Assembly: GCA_963693085.1 (NCBI GenBank)
Contig: OY856413.1
Location: forward strand, 470,015,879 to 470,079,878
DNA length: 64,000 bases
Source of the DNA: Alisma plantago-aquatica
Lineage: Eukaryota; Streptophyta; Magnoliopsida; Alismatales; Alismataceae
Direction of reading: 5' to 3'
How positions within the stretch are numbered: the first letter of the stretch is position 1; each line of letters begins with the position of its first letter. This document shows positions 21,431 to 33,969 of the stretch, piece after piece. The notes beneath the pieces were generated by a model. The model ran no database searches. It was given only the letters and a program-made list of their open reading frames with translations, and was not told the DNA's origin. The translations under genes and the position numbers were made by a program.

Positions 21431-22838
21431 CCGAATGAACAACTTGTTGAAAATGATTGGAATGTAATTTTCTTTGGGAAAATGTGCAAGATGATGTTAT
21501 CATCATCTACCTTCATCCTTGTAGTTCTTAGTACTTCTGATTTCATGGAATTACCCATTTCAACAAGCAATTAATCACGAATTAGAAGGAATCATTATAA
21601 TTGCAAGATTGTTAGTTGAATAATAATGAAAATGGGTTCAAGTTATATAACCCACCTCCAATTGAGCTTCAAAAATGGTGGATGAAACTCCTTTCACCAT
21701 CCCAAGGCTCGTCCTCAAGCTTTGAGTGAAAAGGAATGGTTAGAATTGAAGATGGGATCGAGATAAGAAGAAATCATGCATTGATTTTTTATTTCCACCA
21801 TGGAATTAAGGTGAAAGGGAGTCAAGAAGCTTATCAACAGGTTGGGGGTCGTCCTCCTGATCCTCCAAAGCTCCCTTGGTCTGTTTTCAAGCAAGGAGAA
21901 GAAGTGGATTCGAAAACACCTCTCAATTAAGTTGAGAAAGGTGTTTTTGTAAGGAAATCAATGAAAGAGAAAATGCCTTATAAAAATCTTTTAATTCCAA
22001 AATTAGTGCCACCTCCTCCCTATCAATTCCTTGCATGCAAATATATATTTATCACCTCCAAATTCCTCTTCATTATCCATGAATTAAGGAAAAGCAAATT
22101 AAGCACCTTAATTATATAATAGTAATATCCATAAGTTAGTGGATATTACTTTTTCTTTTAATAATGTGAGTGAGTTGTCCATTCATTTGGATATTTTCGT
22201 TGCCTTTTCAAGGAAAAAGGGCGTTCAAACTTGAGAAAATTCAGTCATCTCGTTTTTGGTTGAAGGCCCTTCAATTATTTTATTTATTTTTGCATGAAAT
22301 TGAATTAGGGTTTCAATTATGCTTAAATCTTGATTATTTAAATATCAAGATTCTCTCTCCTCCAAAAAGATACAAATGAGACACCCCTCTCATTTTCTTT
22401 TCTCTAAATGATGCCAAGAAACATTAGAAACTATTCTAGAGTGGTAATTTGCATATTGAACCCTAGGTTTTGGGTAAATTGCATATTATACCAAAACTAG
22501 GTTTTTAATGCACAAACATTGCTTTATCAGCTCTTTCTTGGTACTCAGGCTTTCCCAAGCCATACCTCTGCATCATCTTCATTATTATGATGCTTCAACA
22601 CATGAGGAACATTTTATCATGTAACATTTGCAAGTTAACCCCTCGACTTGGGTAATTTGCACTTTAGTCCAAAATAAGCAAACATTGCTTCAACATTATT
22701 CAAACAGGACCAAAATTGAAACATAAGTTCGTCTTGAGCCTTAATTACTTTTCACAAGATAAAATTAAGGATATAATTATCTTTCTTAAGCAAAACTCCC
22801 AGGGTTAAGGCATAACCCAGGTCAGGGATGTTGCAACA

Positions 22839-24416
22839 TCCATTGCCATATGCCCACCTAGATGTTGACATGCTTGGTGAAGCAGAAGGTGGAGGGATAT
22901 TGTGTCCTGAAACAGATGTCATTTATACTGATCATGTATGGTAAATTTAACATTACTTTAATTTTTTAGCATGTATATACAAGTCAATTGATATGAAATT
23001 ATATATAGGAGAAAAGGAAGAAACCCACTACAGCTCTGCCTCCACCTCTTCCTCCTCCTGTCGTACCTAGTTGGCTTCCAAAGGACATATACGACTCAAT
23101 AGGTCCTAATTTTAGAGGTATGGAAATATGGATAGGAAAACATAACAAATTGTATCCTATAAATGTTTATATTGTGGAGGATGCTACAGGCTATTCATAC
23201 AATAACACTATATTTATACAAGATATGTTGGAGTTGTTTATGTATGATTGGCTGAATACATCTATGATAGAGCTATGGATATGGTGAGATCGTGGTTATA
23301 TATCTATATACCTTGTTTTATATATGGTGATATGGTTTGTTATATATTAATGCATACATAATATATGTTTTCCAGCCAGCTACACAAAATCTGTGAAGAT
23401 TTTTCATTTACCCATGTAGGATTTGTAATTCCATCTTTGATTAGTCTTATATATAAAGACCCTCCAGCAGTTACCTTACATTGCTCTGTCACTTTTAAAT
23501 AATTTGGTTAAAAAATAACAGCCTGATAATAGCTCCATTTAATTTTAAGTAAGTTTACTTTGCTTATATAATATCTCCATTCAATGTTAAAAATATTACA
23601 TTTTATTGTTGATTTTGAGTTATATATTTTTAACTTTCTTATCTCTAGTGGTAAGCATTGGGAGTTACTGGTTATTGTCCCCAAGATGTTCACTGTTTAG
23701 ATCCTATGGGAAAGAAATTAGGCATTCATGGACACATAATGAAAAGGCCATTATTCACGTGAGAAAGTTTTCATATTTATATCTGTTAACATCTATTATT
23801 ACATTACTATTTGGTAATGCAATTTAATGGTTTACATTAACATGTAGGGGTTTAAAAGATTTCAAAAGAGAAGGATGAAACATGTGTAAGATAAAGGATA
23901 AACCGTTAGTTTGGTATAATGTAAATATAGTTTTTTGACTCCAATGTATATATTATTAATGTGAACTATGCTTGTTTTTATTTATTAAAATTTTGTATGT
24001 TGAAATTGATAGTGTGCTAAATAAGACAACGACTGGGCATGTGCATACTATGTGTTTGATATCTAGACCTGATTGTCAGATATGTTGCACTGGATATCGA
24101 TAACTTACAACAAGTATTTTATAGTCTGATTAGATAATATGAACTATATCAATCTTATTAATTTTATATATTATATAGTCTCATTAGATAATATGAAATA
24201 TATCAATCTTATTAATTATATATATGCATCATTCTCTTTGTAAATGCTTAAAACTAGTGACTTCATTATAGGTGAAAAGTTATTAGATGTACATCGTCCC
24301 TATACAATGGAACAATTACATGATATAAGAGGATAATGGGAAAAAGCCTTACAAGCACTGGGAATTTTTTATTATCACTGGAGTACTAATGAAGATGATG
24401 ATAATGATAAAGAATG
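22839..24416 (+). pseudogene. Ulp1-like cysteine protease (CACTA-borne), decayed C-terminal part
   Basis: Exon-like blocks read like the Ulp1-domain protein carried by some plant CACTA elements. 22839-22940 reads AHLDVDMLGEAEGGGI and CPETDVIYTDH. 23010-23280 reads P-rich, then WLPKDIYDSIGPN and FIQDMLELFMYDWLNTSMIEL. 23650-23760 has the catalytic-type His in HWELLVI, followed after a 1-base frame change by DVHCLDPMGKK. About 24025-24060 has CAYYVFDI, fitting the catalytic Cys block. 24290-24415 reads YTMEQLHDIR and WEKALQ before the end. Ulp1-type enzymes cleave SUMO conjugates in the host; why transposons carry them is unclear. Stops and frameshifts show this copy is dead. The N-terminal part is missing, apparently displaced by the minus-strand LTR. 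Confidence 0.7.
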
Positions 24417-24879
24417 ACATTTTAAAACTTTGATGTCATAATATTTTACTATATTTGATGACATGTTAAACTTTGAAAGACACACTTATATATACATGTA
24501 AGAATGAATTTTGAAGTGTTTTATCTATATACATGTGTGTGAATGTGCTTCTACATGTTTTTGTATGTGAAAACAGATGAATGAATGGATGTACTTCTAC
24601 ACTACATGTGTGTGAATGTGAAAAGAGATGATTGAATGGAACTGGAAGTTGCTACATGTGTGTGAATCATATGAATGAATTAAATGTGCTTATATATATT
24701 GGAATCACATAATCTATATATATAATATTGTCCATCTTGTTAATATTGTAGGTTTGTGTCCTGTTGTTGGCTAAAATCAAAGGATGTTGTATCTTGCAGT
24801 ATAAAACTTCAGGTTCTGTATCCTGCTGACTAGCTGGATAGCAGGCCTACAAGCTAATAAGAAAAAATAAAGCAAGACA
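24417..24879. other. AT-rich spacer after the Ulp1-like gene
   Basis: Contains repeated ACATGTGTGTGAATGTG / GAATGAATG stretches and no ORF. Probably the 3' untranslated part of the CACTA gene. Confidence 0.45.
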
Positions 24880-25243
24880 TCATATTCGGTTAGAACTAAA
24901 AAACTGACAACGAATGGTGTCGATTATTTTTTAGTTACAAAAAAATCAATATAGGAGGTCAAGGGAGTCGGTTGTTTATAAGAAACCGATAACTATAGTC
25001 TAATCGGGGGTCAATGTCTTTTTTTGCGATGGATAATGGCGTCGGTTTTGGGTGAAGAATCGACGCCTACGGTGCCATTGCTGGCGGTTCTTATTTGGTT
25101 GCAATCGGGGATAGATCTAGGTCGTCAGTTTTGTAACCGACGCTTACAACATCTACTTTTAGTGTCACCCACATGGGTTTCGCTTTGAAACTGACGTCAA
25201 TAGGCTTATTTAACCGACGTCAAAGGTGATATATGTACTCGTG
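24880..25243 (+). mobile_element. Subterminal repeats and end of a second CACTA element
   Basis: Degenerate copies of GTCGGTTT...AAACCGACG occur in both orientations (GTCGGTTGTTTATAAGAAAC at about 24969, CGTCGGTTTTGGGTGAAGAA at about 25040, GACGTCAATAGGC...AACCGACGTCAAAGG at about 25192-25224). The right edge GTACTCGTG, minus-strand CACGAGTAC, resembles a decayed CACTAGTAC-type terminus. The Ulp1-like gene to the left fits the same element. Confidence 0.6.
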
Positions 25244-25299
25244 CATGGTGTGGTCATTAATAAATCAAGCTAATTTTCCAATTTCCTTTAGGGAACATG

Positions 25300-26784
25300 C
25301 TTTACACTAATACAATGTACCATCTAAAATGGTTCAATATACACCATATGAGATATGGTATGGGAGGTATTCCAATATGTCTTTTTAGAAAGATTAGAAT
25401 TGAAAGCTTATATAAGAAAATACTTTCTTGAAAAACATTGTATAAAAATCATATAAATGTTAATTTGTTAAATACTACTTGTGTATTTTAATCCGACAAC
25501 AAAAGTGTTTTGTTTCTAGGTTGTCTTCATTCCTCAAGAGGAGTTTGATTCCAAAGGAATCAATGGGAGAATTGTAGAACTTGAAAAGTTCAATATCAAC
25601 AAGAAAACATTTGAACATAAAGAGGTATAATAGGAATAAAGGAGAATCACAAATTGTTGTTGAATGTCAAGTTCCTTATGTAATACAAGACTCATAGATC
25701 TAGTAAAACACATCTTGAGATTGAAAGATTATGATATCTTATAACTTAGAAAGGCGGTGAGTTTGTGATAAGAAGGAATCTATGATTACAAAAGTTTAGT
25801 AGGAGTATATTTATATTCCACATAATGATGAGGAATAGTCTCCTAATACTATATGTATTAAGACATGGAAAGGAAGTACCTTCTCCATAAAGGGTTTAGA
25901 CAAAGCATCCCATGTGATTGGAATTGAGTTCTATAGATTTGGATTGCTTCTTGACCTAAGTAAAAGCACATACATTGGAAAAATGTTGAAGGAATCATCA
26001 TGAAGGACTCAATAAGAGAAATGTATGCATGTTTCATGAGGTTATTCTCTGAAGAGCCTTGTGTTCCAATTCTTCATAAGAATGGAAAACATGAGTAAGA
26101 TCCCATATGCATTCACATTTGATCCATCATGTATGCAATATAATGCACTCATATCATTATCTTGTGTGTATTGGACATGATGAGATGATATCATTCAGAT
26201 TCCAATGAGGATCATTGGAATGCCATAACGACGTCCATTGGTACTCGAGAAGTACTATGGAATGGTTCCTAAATTATGGTAATAAGTAAGAGTTGGGTGT
26301 AAAGGGTTACACCGATGAAAGCTTCCAAAATGATAAGAAAAATTAATGAACACACTCTAAATTCGTGTTTGACCTTAAAATGTGAACGGTTGGCTGCAAA
26401 AGATCTGAGCAAGAGACAATTATTTGATTGTAAAATAGAAGCTGAGTACCATGATATTTTGAGAACATATGAGGATACTGTGTGGATCAAGAAGTTCATT
26501 TGGATGAACATATGGAAGGTTCCATCCATTGATGACACAGTAGAAATATTGTGACAATAATGAAGCTACTAGATAGGAAAGGAATCTTAGATAACATACT
26601 ATGGCAATTCCATCTCATACGAGAAGTCATACCGTGAACATATGTGAAACTTGCAATATACCAACTAGAAGCAAATGTTGTTAACCGCTATTGATGTGCT
26701 TGCATAGCAGAAACATGATGGACATGTTTAAGATCACTTGGAATAAGATTCAAGGGTGATTGGCTGTAAGTGCAAGTGGGAGTC
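25300..26784 (+). pseudogene. pol: Decayed Copia pol fragment (RT to RNase H) and 3' tail
   Basis: Translations in shifting frames give a Copia reverse-transcriptase tail near 25895-25990 (DKASHVIGIEFYR, LDLSKSTYIGKML). RNase H pieces lie near 26290-26560 (VKGYTDESFQNDKKN; EAEYHDIL; TVWIKKFIWMNIWKVPSIDD). The order and the short tail ending in AAGTGCAAGTGGGAG (26769-26783, PPT-like) place it just before the 3' LTR. Many stops are present. The pattern resembles Angela-type Copia elements, a tentative call. Sequence left of about 25480 is not clearly coding. Confidence 0.7.
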
Positions 26785-28819
26785 TATTTGTATGTATGCC
26801 CATAGAGGCAGTCATACGATGTTTGTAATGGCAAATCCTATAAATAACTTGATTAATAATAAAGGCGATCTTCCAAGTTATTCTATATTATTTAGTGATG
26901 AGATAATGATGTAACATAATAAATGTATATAGAATGATATTACTCAATGACATATGTCTTGTGTTTGAGGACCTGAACAATGAGATCATATAGATGTTAA
27001 GAGTATAACATTCTTGTTATGTCCCTAGTCAGTTGTTATTTTGGAAGATGATAAACAAAAATAACACATAAGACTAGAGTGTGTCTTGGCTAGTGACATA
27101 ATCTCACTAATCATGATATATGATATTGAACCAAACAAATAGATACTTGTTGGAGAATAGTGTGTGGACATACCCACCTTGAGAATAATACATGGAAACC
27201 AGATTGGTAGTCAAAATCATATTTGACAGTGATGGTGGTGATTGTGGTTCTTAGACCTAAAATCACTACACTCATCACATGTTGTTTGATGTACTTTGTC
27301 ATCATCAAATGTGAACTTGAATAAGATTTTCCATAAAGTTGATGCTCAAATACATTGTAACACATGGGGAATGACTGTGAAAGATGTAGGTGGGATTTTT
27401 CCCTCCTACATGAGTTTGATATTTAGGACACTTGATAAGCGAGACTGAGAAAAGCATGTGCATGCACATGTGAATAAATATGTGATATTGGGTTTATATA
27501 TATCTCAAACAGTCTGCACTAGTTCAAGGAACATGAATTGAATGTTGAGAGGATGATGATTCCATGTCTCGAGTTCAATCTGGATATAAGAGACAAAGAA
27601 GCTATACGATCACTATAACACCAAGTAAATATTGTAGATTGAAGTTGTTCTCTAACTTGTTGATTACTTTGGTAGAAATGATGTCTAAATAGATACCACT
27701 CATTGCTTGTGATGTCATAAATTAGTTATGAACATTCACTACCAATGTAACTTGGAACCTATAGGGTCACACAAATAGGATACACTTGGAATTGGAATTT
27801 AATCATGAATGTAGTTTAACCTTGATTATCAAGGAATTATGTATTAAATTTAAACAGAAATGGCTAAAATTTGACAGACTAGACTGTGAAATGATCGGTT
27901 CAAGTGTTGAATCGATCGATTCAAGTGTTAGGTCAACTGAACCAACATCGGGAATATGAATCATGAGACGATCAGTTCAATAAGTGAACCGATCGACTTA
28001 GTATGTGAACTGAATGGTCTAGGTTGTGAACTGAACATTTGGTTGATCAACTTGACTATATCAAGGATTGGTACTGACATCATATTGTGTAGTAATCAAA
28101 TATTAATTTCTAATAAAATTGTTATTGGGAAACATGGTTAACGACCAATTCAAGAGTTGAACCGATCGACTCACATGCTAACCGGTCAGTTCACTGTTGA
28201 ACAAATCATATTGTCATTCACAGACTACAAAAATTCATGAATATTCGATACCTTCAACTCCCTCTCAGATTAGAATTCATTACCCCAACCCTCCAATAAA
28301 TAGAGGGGTGGTCAAGGCATTATAGAGACACAACAACAATCTCTGACTATTTTTGTCTTCTCACAGTTGTGGTAATGTGAGAAACCAATCAAATCCTACC
28401 TGTTAAAGGGAGGGATAGAAAGGGAGAAAAATTAGGAGAGCATGTTGGCACTAGCACGCTGACTAGAACAAAAAACTCCTTCTTATATGTTCAACTAGAA
28501 TGATAGAAGTTCCTTGTGGTCTGTGTGAACTACTATAGAGACAAGGAGGCTATTTCCTACCTCTTGTCGGAGGAATTCAACTACTACCCATGGTGTTCAA
28601 CTAGGAGGTCGTTGCTGATGTTGTCTAGGTGCAACTTGAAGAAAGGCACACACACTACTATAAGGAAATTATTGCTGGACTTGTTCTAGGTCTAGGTATA
28701 ACCTTACAAACCATCCTTTCCATTATATAGTTGTTGACACAATCTAATGTTGAAAGGGGAATATGACAATTAGATTTTTATTTCTAATTCCTTATCCGAT
28801 GCCATATTTCCCTACAAGA
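26785..28819 (+). repeat. Decayed 3' LTR of a Copia element
   Basis: Starts near TATTTGTATGTATGCCCATA, matching the intact Copia LTR at 60590 (TGTTGGTATGTATGCCCTGA). Long stretches align through 27030-28780, including a palindrome cluster at 27890-28190 (GAACCGATCGACT-like) followed by a TATA-like AATAAATAG at 28295. The right edge is approximate. Confidence 0.75.
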
Positions 28820-29455
28820 ACCTAGTTGGGTGGAGCTACAATTTTAAGAAAAGTACTGAAGAGTCTTATTCAATGGCCTAGGAGAGATTCTAGAATATGT
28901 TGAGGAAGGTCTCTCATCATGGGATTAACCTTTATGACCAGGCTAAGACATTTTATTATGGGTTGGACAAGGGGGGAGAGAACCACACTTGACAATGTAG
29001 GGGAAGGATTCTTACTCAACAATAAGGCTTCCAAGTGTTATGAAATCTTGAAGAACATGGCTAAAATCAGTCATGGGGTGAAGAGAGAGAACGTCCAATG
29101 TCGTTAAAAGTTCTTGAGAGTCTAGAAACATGCAGTGTTGAAAGAGAAGATGAACAACCTTGCATACAAATTATATCAAAAAGCCAGCACCTCATCTGGA
29201 GGTGACGAAGAAGAGTGCATTGTAGGAAAATATGGCTATAAAGCAGGCAACAAACAAAAATTTAACCGTCATATCCCCTTTAAACAATTTATCATGTCAA
29301 TAAATATGTTATGTGAAGGATGCTTTGTGAAGTTATACCTGGTCCTGCAGCTAGTCCAAGGACAATTACCTCATAATAGCATGCACCTTTCTTTAAGTTG
29401 CACTCAAACATCATCAACATTAGCCTCTTGGTTGATCACCACAGACAACAATTGA
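28820..29455 (+). pseudogene. gag: Gypsy-type gag fragment between two Copia LTRs
   Basis: Frames at 28850-29110 give gag-like ERTTLDNVGEGFLLNNKASK and CYEILKNMAKISHG. An overlapping frame gives LRKVSHHGINLYDQAKTFYY with GLDKG, which matches the HGI...QTFYxGL motif of Ty3/gypsy gag. The frame changes at the G-run near 28972-28978. The piece at 29135-29455 (LKEKMNNLAYKLYQKASTSS) continues it as an open 106-codon ORF. Both ends are cut by Copia LTRs, so it is only a remnant. Confidence 0.7.
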
Positions 29456-31230
29456 CCTCATCCTTGTAGCGGCAGGAAATAACCTCCTGACCTCTATAGT
29501 AGTCCACACAGACCACCCGAAAGTCCTATCATTATAGATGAATGGACAAGAAGGAGTTGTCCCTTCTAGTCAGTGTGCTAGCACAAACATTCTCTCCCAC
29601 AGTTGTCTCTCCCTTACTATCCATCCCTTTGATGGGTAGGACTTGCTTGGGTTCTCTCAGTTACCACAACCACAAAAGAAAAAAATTGTCAGATCTAATT
29701 GATGTGTTTGAGAAGTCCCTAGTACCCCTCTATTTATAGGAGGGTTAGGGCCAGGGTTCCCAGTTTGAGCAGGAGTTGAAGGGGATGAAATTTCACAAAT
29801 GTATGCATCCCACAAATGGAAAAACGGTCAGTTCATAGGTGAACCAATTGGTTTTCATGTGAGTTGATCAGTTCAACCCTTGCACTGGCCATTTCATCAT
29901 TTTTCCTAGTCACAATTGTATTGGCAATTAATATCTGATTAATGCACCACATGACATCAGCACTAATCCTTGATTCAATTGAATTTTCAACCAAATGGTC
30001 GCTTTAAAACTAGAATCGGTCAACTCAAGGCATGAGCCAATTGGTTCACTTCCTAAAGAATTTGTCTCATGGATAAGATTGCCAATGTTGGTTCAATTGA
30101 CATGACACCTTGAAATGATCAGTTCAACACTTGAACTGGTTGCTTTACAGTCTAGTTAGTCAACATTCAACCAATGTTTTTTTAATTGAATACCTAACTC
30201 CTTAGGAATCAAGTTTAAAACACATTCATGAATATACTCCTATTCCAAGTGTATCCTATGAGTTGGATCCTAGAGGTTCCAAGTTACATTAGCAGTGAAT
30301 TTCCATAACTAATTTATGACATCTCAAGCAACGATTGGTGTCTAGAAAGACATCATTTCTACCCAAGTAATCAAAAAGTTGAAGAACAACTTTAACCTAC
30401 AATCTATAATTGGTGTTATAGTGATTGTATAATTCCTTTATCACTGATATCCAGATTGAACTCGAGGCATGGAATCCTCATCCTCTCTACATCCAATCCA
30501 TGTTCCTTGACCTAGAGCTGACTATCTGAGATATGTGTGAACTCAATATAATATATTAATTCACATGTGTATGCACATGCATTTCTCAGTTTCAATTATC
30601 AAGTGACTTGGATGTCAATATCCTATAGGAGGGACAAATCCCATCTACATCACTCAAAGTCATCCCCATGTGTCACAATCCACCCGAGAACCACCTTTAT
30701 GGTAACCCTTATTCAAGACCATGGTGGAGTCTAAGTACATTGAGAAACATGTAATGAATGTAGTGACTTTAGGTCTAAGAACCAAAATCACCACCATCAC
30801 TATGAGAGATGATGCTGACTACCAATCATGGCTTCCATGTGTCTCAAGGTGGGTCTGTCTGATACACTGTTCTACAACAAGTATCTATGTGTGGGGTTTG
30901 ATATCACATATCATGAATAATGAGATTTTTTCAACCAACTCACACTCTAGTATTATGTGTTATTGTTGTCTATCAACCTTCCAGAACTAGTGACATAACA
31001 AGAATGTACATACTCTTGACATCCGTATGATCTCATTGTTCATGTCCTCAACGTCAACACACACGTCATTGAGTAATATCATTCTTTAGACATTAATTAT
31101 GTTTCATCATTATCTCATAGATAAATGAAATAGAATACTTTGGAATATTGCCTCTATTATTAATCAAATCTTTACAAGGTATGCCATCACAATCATCATA
31201 TAATTGACTCTCTAGGCATACATACCAACA
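29456..31230 (-). repeat. Decayed Copia LTR in inverted orientation, truncated at its 3' end
   Basis: On the minus strand it begins TGTTGGTATGTATGCC at 31230 and runs left, parallel to the LTRs at 26785 and 60590, including the palindrome cluster (about 29820-30170) and a TATA-like box at 29731-29738. The last 230 or so bases of the LTR are missing at the left edge. Confidence 0.8.
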
Positions 31231-31910
31231 AACTCCTCCTTGCACTTGCAGCCCATCACCCATGAATCTTATACTATGTGATCTTAAAAATGTCCATCAT
31301 GTTCCTACTACACAAGTGCTAGTCTTGTGGGTTAGAAACATTTACCATTAGTCGGTGTATTGCAGGTTTCACATCTCTTTGATGTACAACCTTTCATTGA
31401 GATGGAACTTCCATAGTATGATATTTGATATTCCTTGCATAACTAGTAGCTCCATTGTTGGCGTAGTATTTCTAAAGTCTCATCAATGGTTGGAACATCC
31501 AATAAGTTCATCTATATGAACCTCTTGATCCATACATTATCCTGCGCTATGTTCATAACACTAGGGTACTCAACTTCTATTGTAGAATTAAATATCTATC
31601 TGCAGTTCAGAACTTTTCCAACTTATCATTCTTGTTTTAGTGTCAAATACAAATTTTAGATTGTGATCATAAATTTCCTTTGTCATTTTGGAAGCTTGCA
31701 TCAATGTAACTCATTACACTCAACTCTTCCTTATAGACATAACCAAGGAACTAATCTTTTTAGTGCTTCTCAAGTACTTAAGGATGTTCTTTATGGCATT
31801 CTAATGACCTTCATTGGAATTTGACTAACACCATCTTATAATATCCAATACATACAAGATAATAGGATGTGTACATTATATTTCATACATGATAGATCAC
31901 CAAGAGCAGG
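31231..31910 (-). pseudogene. pol: Decayed Copia RNase H and 3' tail, minus strand
   Basis: Read on the minus strand this repeats, in the same order, the RNase H and tail sequence found on the plus strand at 26290-26784. A PPT-like purine run (CTGCAAGTGCAAGGAGGAGT) sits beside the LTR start at 31230. Numerous stops. It belongs with the inverted LTR 29456-31230. Confidence 0.7.
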
Positions 31911-31919
31911 GTATGGTGG

Positions 31920-33190
31920 ATGATCACCCATTCTTCAGTGGGTACCCTACTTACCAGGAAATGGTGTGTGATTTTCTCACATCGTTGGAGGTTTGTTGCA
32001 TGCCCAAGCACGTGGAAGGTTGGGAAGTGGAGGGGGATTTAGTTTGAAATCTACAAAAACACCCACCACCTCACACTGGAAGATTTCAATGCCATTTACA
32101 GTTTTCCAATAGGTGGAGCTTGCTTCACTCCAAGTGACTTTGACTATGACTTGGCTTGGAGGTAGATGACGACCCATCCATAGGGATTCACTGTCAACTG
32201 GCACCAGGCCTTAGTGATGGACATTGAGCACCCCTTTGTCCATATTTTACATCACTACATGACTAATACTATATTTTCCAGGTCCACACAGGGACAAGGG
32301 AAGCTGCAGAAGACATACCTAGACATTCTGTGGGAACTTCTCATCCTGGGGAGGGAGAAGATTGACCTTGGCTCATTCTTCTTACAACACATGCTTGTGG
32401 TGATGAGGCAGGCTCACAGGAAGCCTCCCATTCACTTTGGGGGTTTGCTCACACCCTTGGTTTTACACCTCTACGTGGACCTCTGCATGTTCTTCGCCAC
32501 GAAGACATCCTCAATGCTCGACTTTAAGAATTTGAAGTGACCTCACCTCATCTCCAGGTACGCGGGAAAGGTGTAATCTTGTTGCATCATTGATGCACAA
32601 CTGAAGGAAAGGGCTCTCCCCAACTCCATCTTTTTCCTCTGAGGTATGCAGTTCCTTAGATTTCCATTAGATGATGATGTACCTATTCTAGAAGGTGAGG
32701 AGAAGGAGCCTAAGGTTGATTCAAAAGACAACAAAGATGAAGAAGAAGAAGAAGAGTAGGAAGACACCATGCCTTTGATGCAACATCCAGCTTTTCATTT
32801 TTTCCACCTCCACTAGATGGAGATGCCTTCTCTATGGAGGGCATGTACTGGATGTTATAGTCTATGTAGGAGGGATAACAACAACATTCAGTTACTCTGG
32901 CCTAGATTCAAGAAGTACATGAGTGGATTTTGTGCCAGCAATGAGCAAACTACGACAAAGAGTGCCTTCTCTTGGTCAACCAAGAGAACATGCAAACGCA
33001 CCTACAGTGCATCAAACATTACTAGAAACTTCTCAATGATTATTAGTGGAGTCAGGGCTACTTTGCAAGCTACTATCAACCACCTCCTATGCCATCAGTA
33101 GCTGCCACATACATCGAAAACTACCTTGATTTTAAAATACTATCGGGAGCGTCTGAGCTACCACCACCAGCATTATGAAATCATGGTACC
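31920..33190 (+). pseudogene. Athila ORF1-like / 'plant transposon protein' fragment
   Basis: Translations in this strand give HPFFSGYPTYQEMVCDFLTS, then LTLEDFNAIYSFPIGGACFT with PSDFDYDLAW. An open ORF at 32214-32540 reads MDIEHPFVHILHHYMTNTIF, then LDILWELLILGREKIDLGSF and GLLTPLVLHLYVD. This pattern matches the conserved domain of the extra ORF of Athila elements (PF03078-like, from memory). A frame with acidic DEEEEE follows at about 32735-32757, then Q/N-rich sequence. In Athila elements this ORF lies 3' of integrase and is sometimes called env-like. Frame changes and stops show decay. Confidence 0.65.
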
Positions 33191-33965
33191 TTTGGTTCAC
33201 CTCTATGGTTGAATTTTGACTATATGGACATAGTCATGTTCAAGCTTGGTGGGTTCCGAAATGACTTTATCTTTATTTTCTTCTTTGGTGTTTCTAGTTT
33301 TCTTATTTCATAATTGTAGGATCCACATATATCTAGTGTAATAGTGGAGCTTAATTCAAGATTCTACCATCTTCATGTGTGTGACTCTGCAATGGAAATT
33401 AAAAGATTTTTTTTACATGATAACATCTTTTAAGATTGATTTGCATGTCTAAGACAACAACACATATAGGAAGTGTATGGGTTAGTCCGCTTGAGGACAT
33501 TTAATATGAATGAAAATCTTAATTTATCTAAGAATTGTGGATGCCAATGAGGTTTGAACCCAAACCGACCATACAGGTAACAAGGCCTTAAATGGGAGTT
33601 TTAGAAAGAAAATTGAAGGTTACACTATACATAGGTTGATAGGAGAGGGGCATATTATAGTTTAAGACAAACATTGTCTCTTAATCATGTGATTCCACCC
33701 ATTTTTCATGACAACTCATCCACCACCTAAGATGATCAAGTAACCCAAATTGTTTACTCTTAATTACATTGAATAACATAATATGTGATATGATAGTTAG
33801 TCTTGTTATTTCATTAGTTAGAAGAATAAAAAAACAATTTTTTTTGCATATCAATTACTTGCATAATATAATTCATGTAGAGTGCATACTCTTTTTGCAT
33901 CATTTGTTCAGCATGTATCTATGTTGCTTCCTTCCCTAAAATAAATTGAAAGGATACACATCCAT
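33191..33965. other. Non-coding region between the ORF1-like fragment and the LTR
   Basis: T-rich sequence near 33240-33310 (CAAGCTTGGTGGG then TTTATTTTCTTC...) resembles the 3' untranslated part of Athila elements. A CTTGAGGACAT motif at about 33491 recalls the motif before PPTs. No ORF. Confidence 0.4.
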
Positions 33966-33969
33966 ATCT

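Larger units (their letters stand above)
19716..22838 (-). mobile_element. Probable minus-strand LTR (solo or truncated), palindrome-rich
   Basis: At 22838, read on the minus strand, the sequence starts TGTTGCAACATCCCTGACCT, which looks like the 5' end of a gypsy-type LTR. Sequence right of 22839 belongs to another element. Within it are the 28-bp array, further TTAGGGTTT-bearing stretches to about 20350, and a palindrome cluster at 20506-21430. No coding domain is visible. The other end is not resolved and may be cut by the CACTA element. Alternatives are a solo LTR or an unclassified repeat. Confidence 0.45.
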
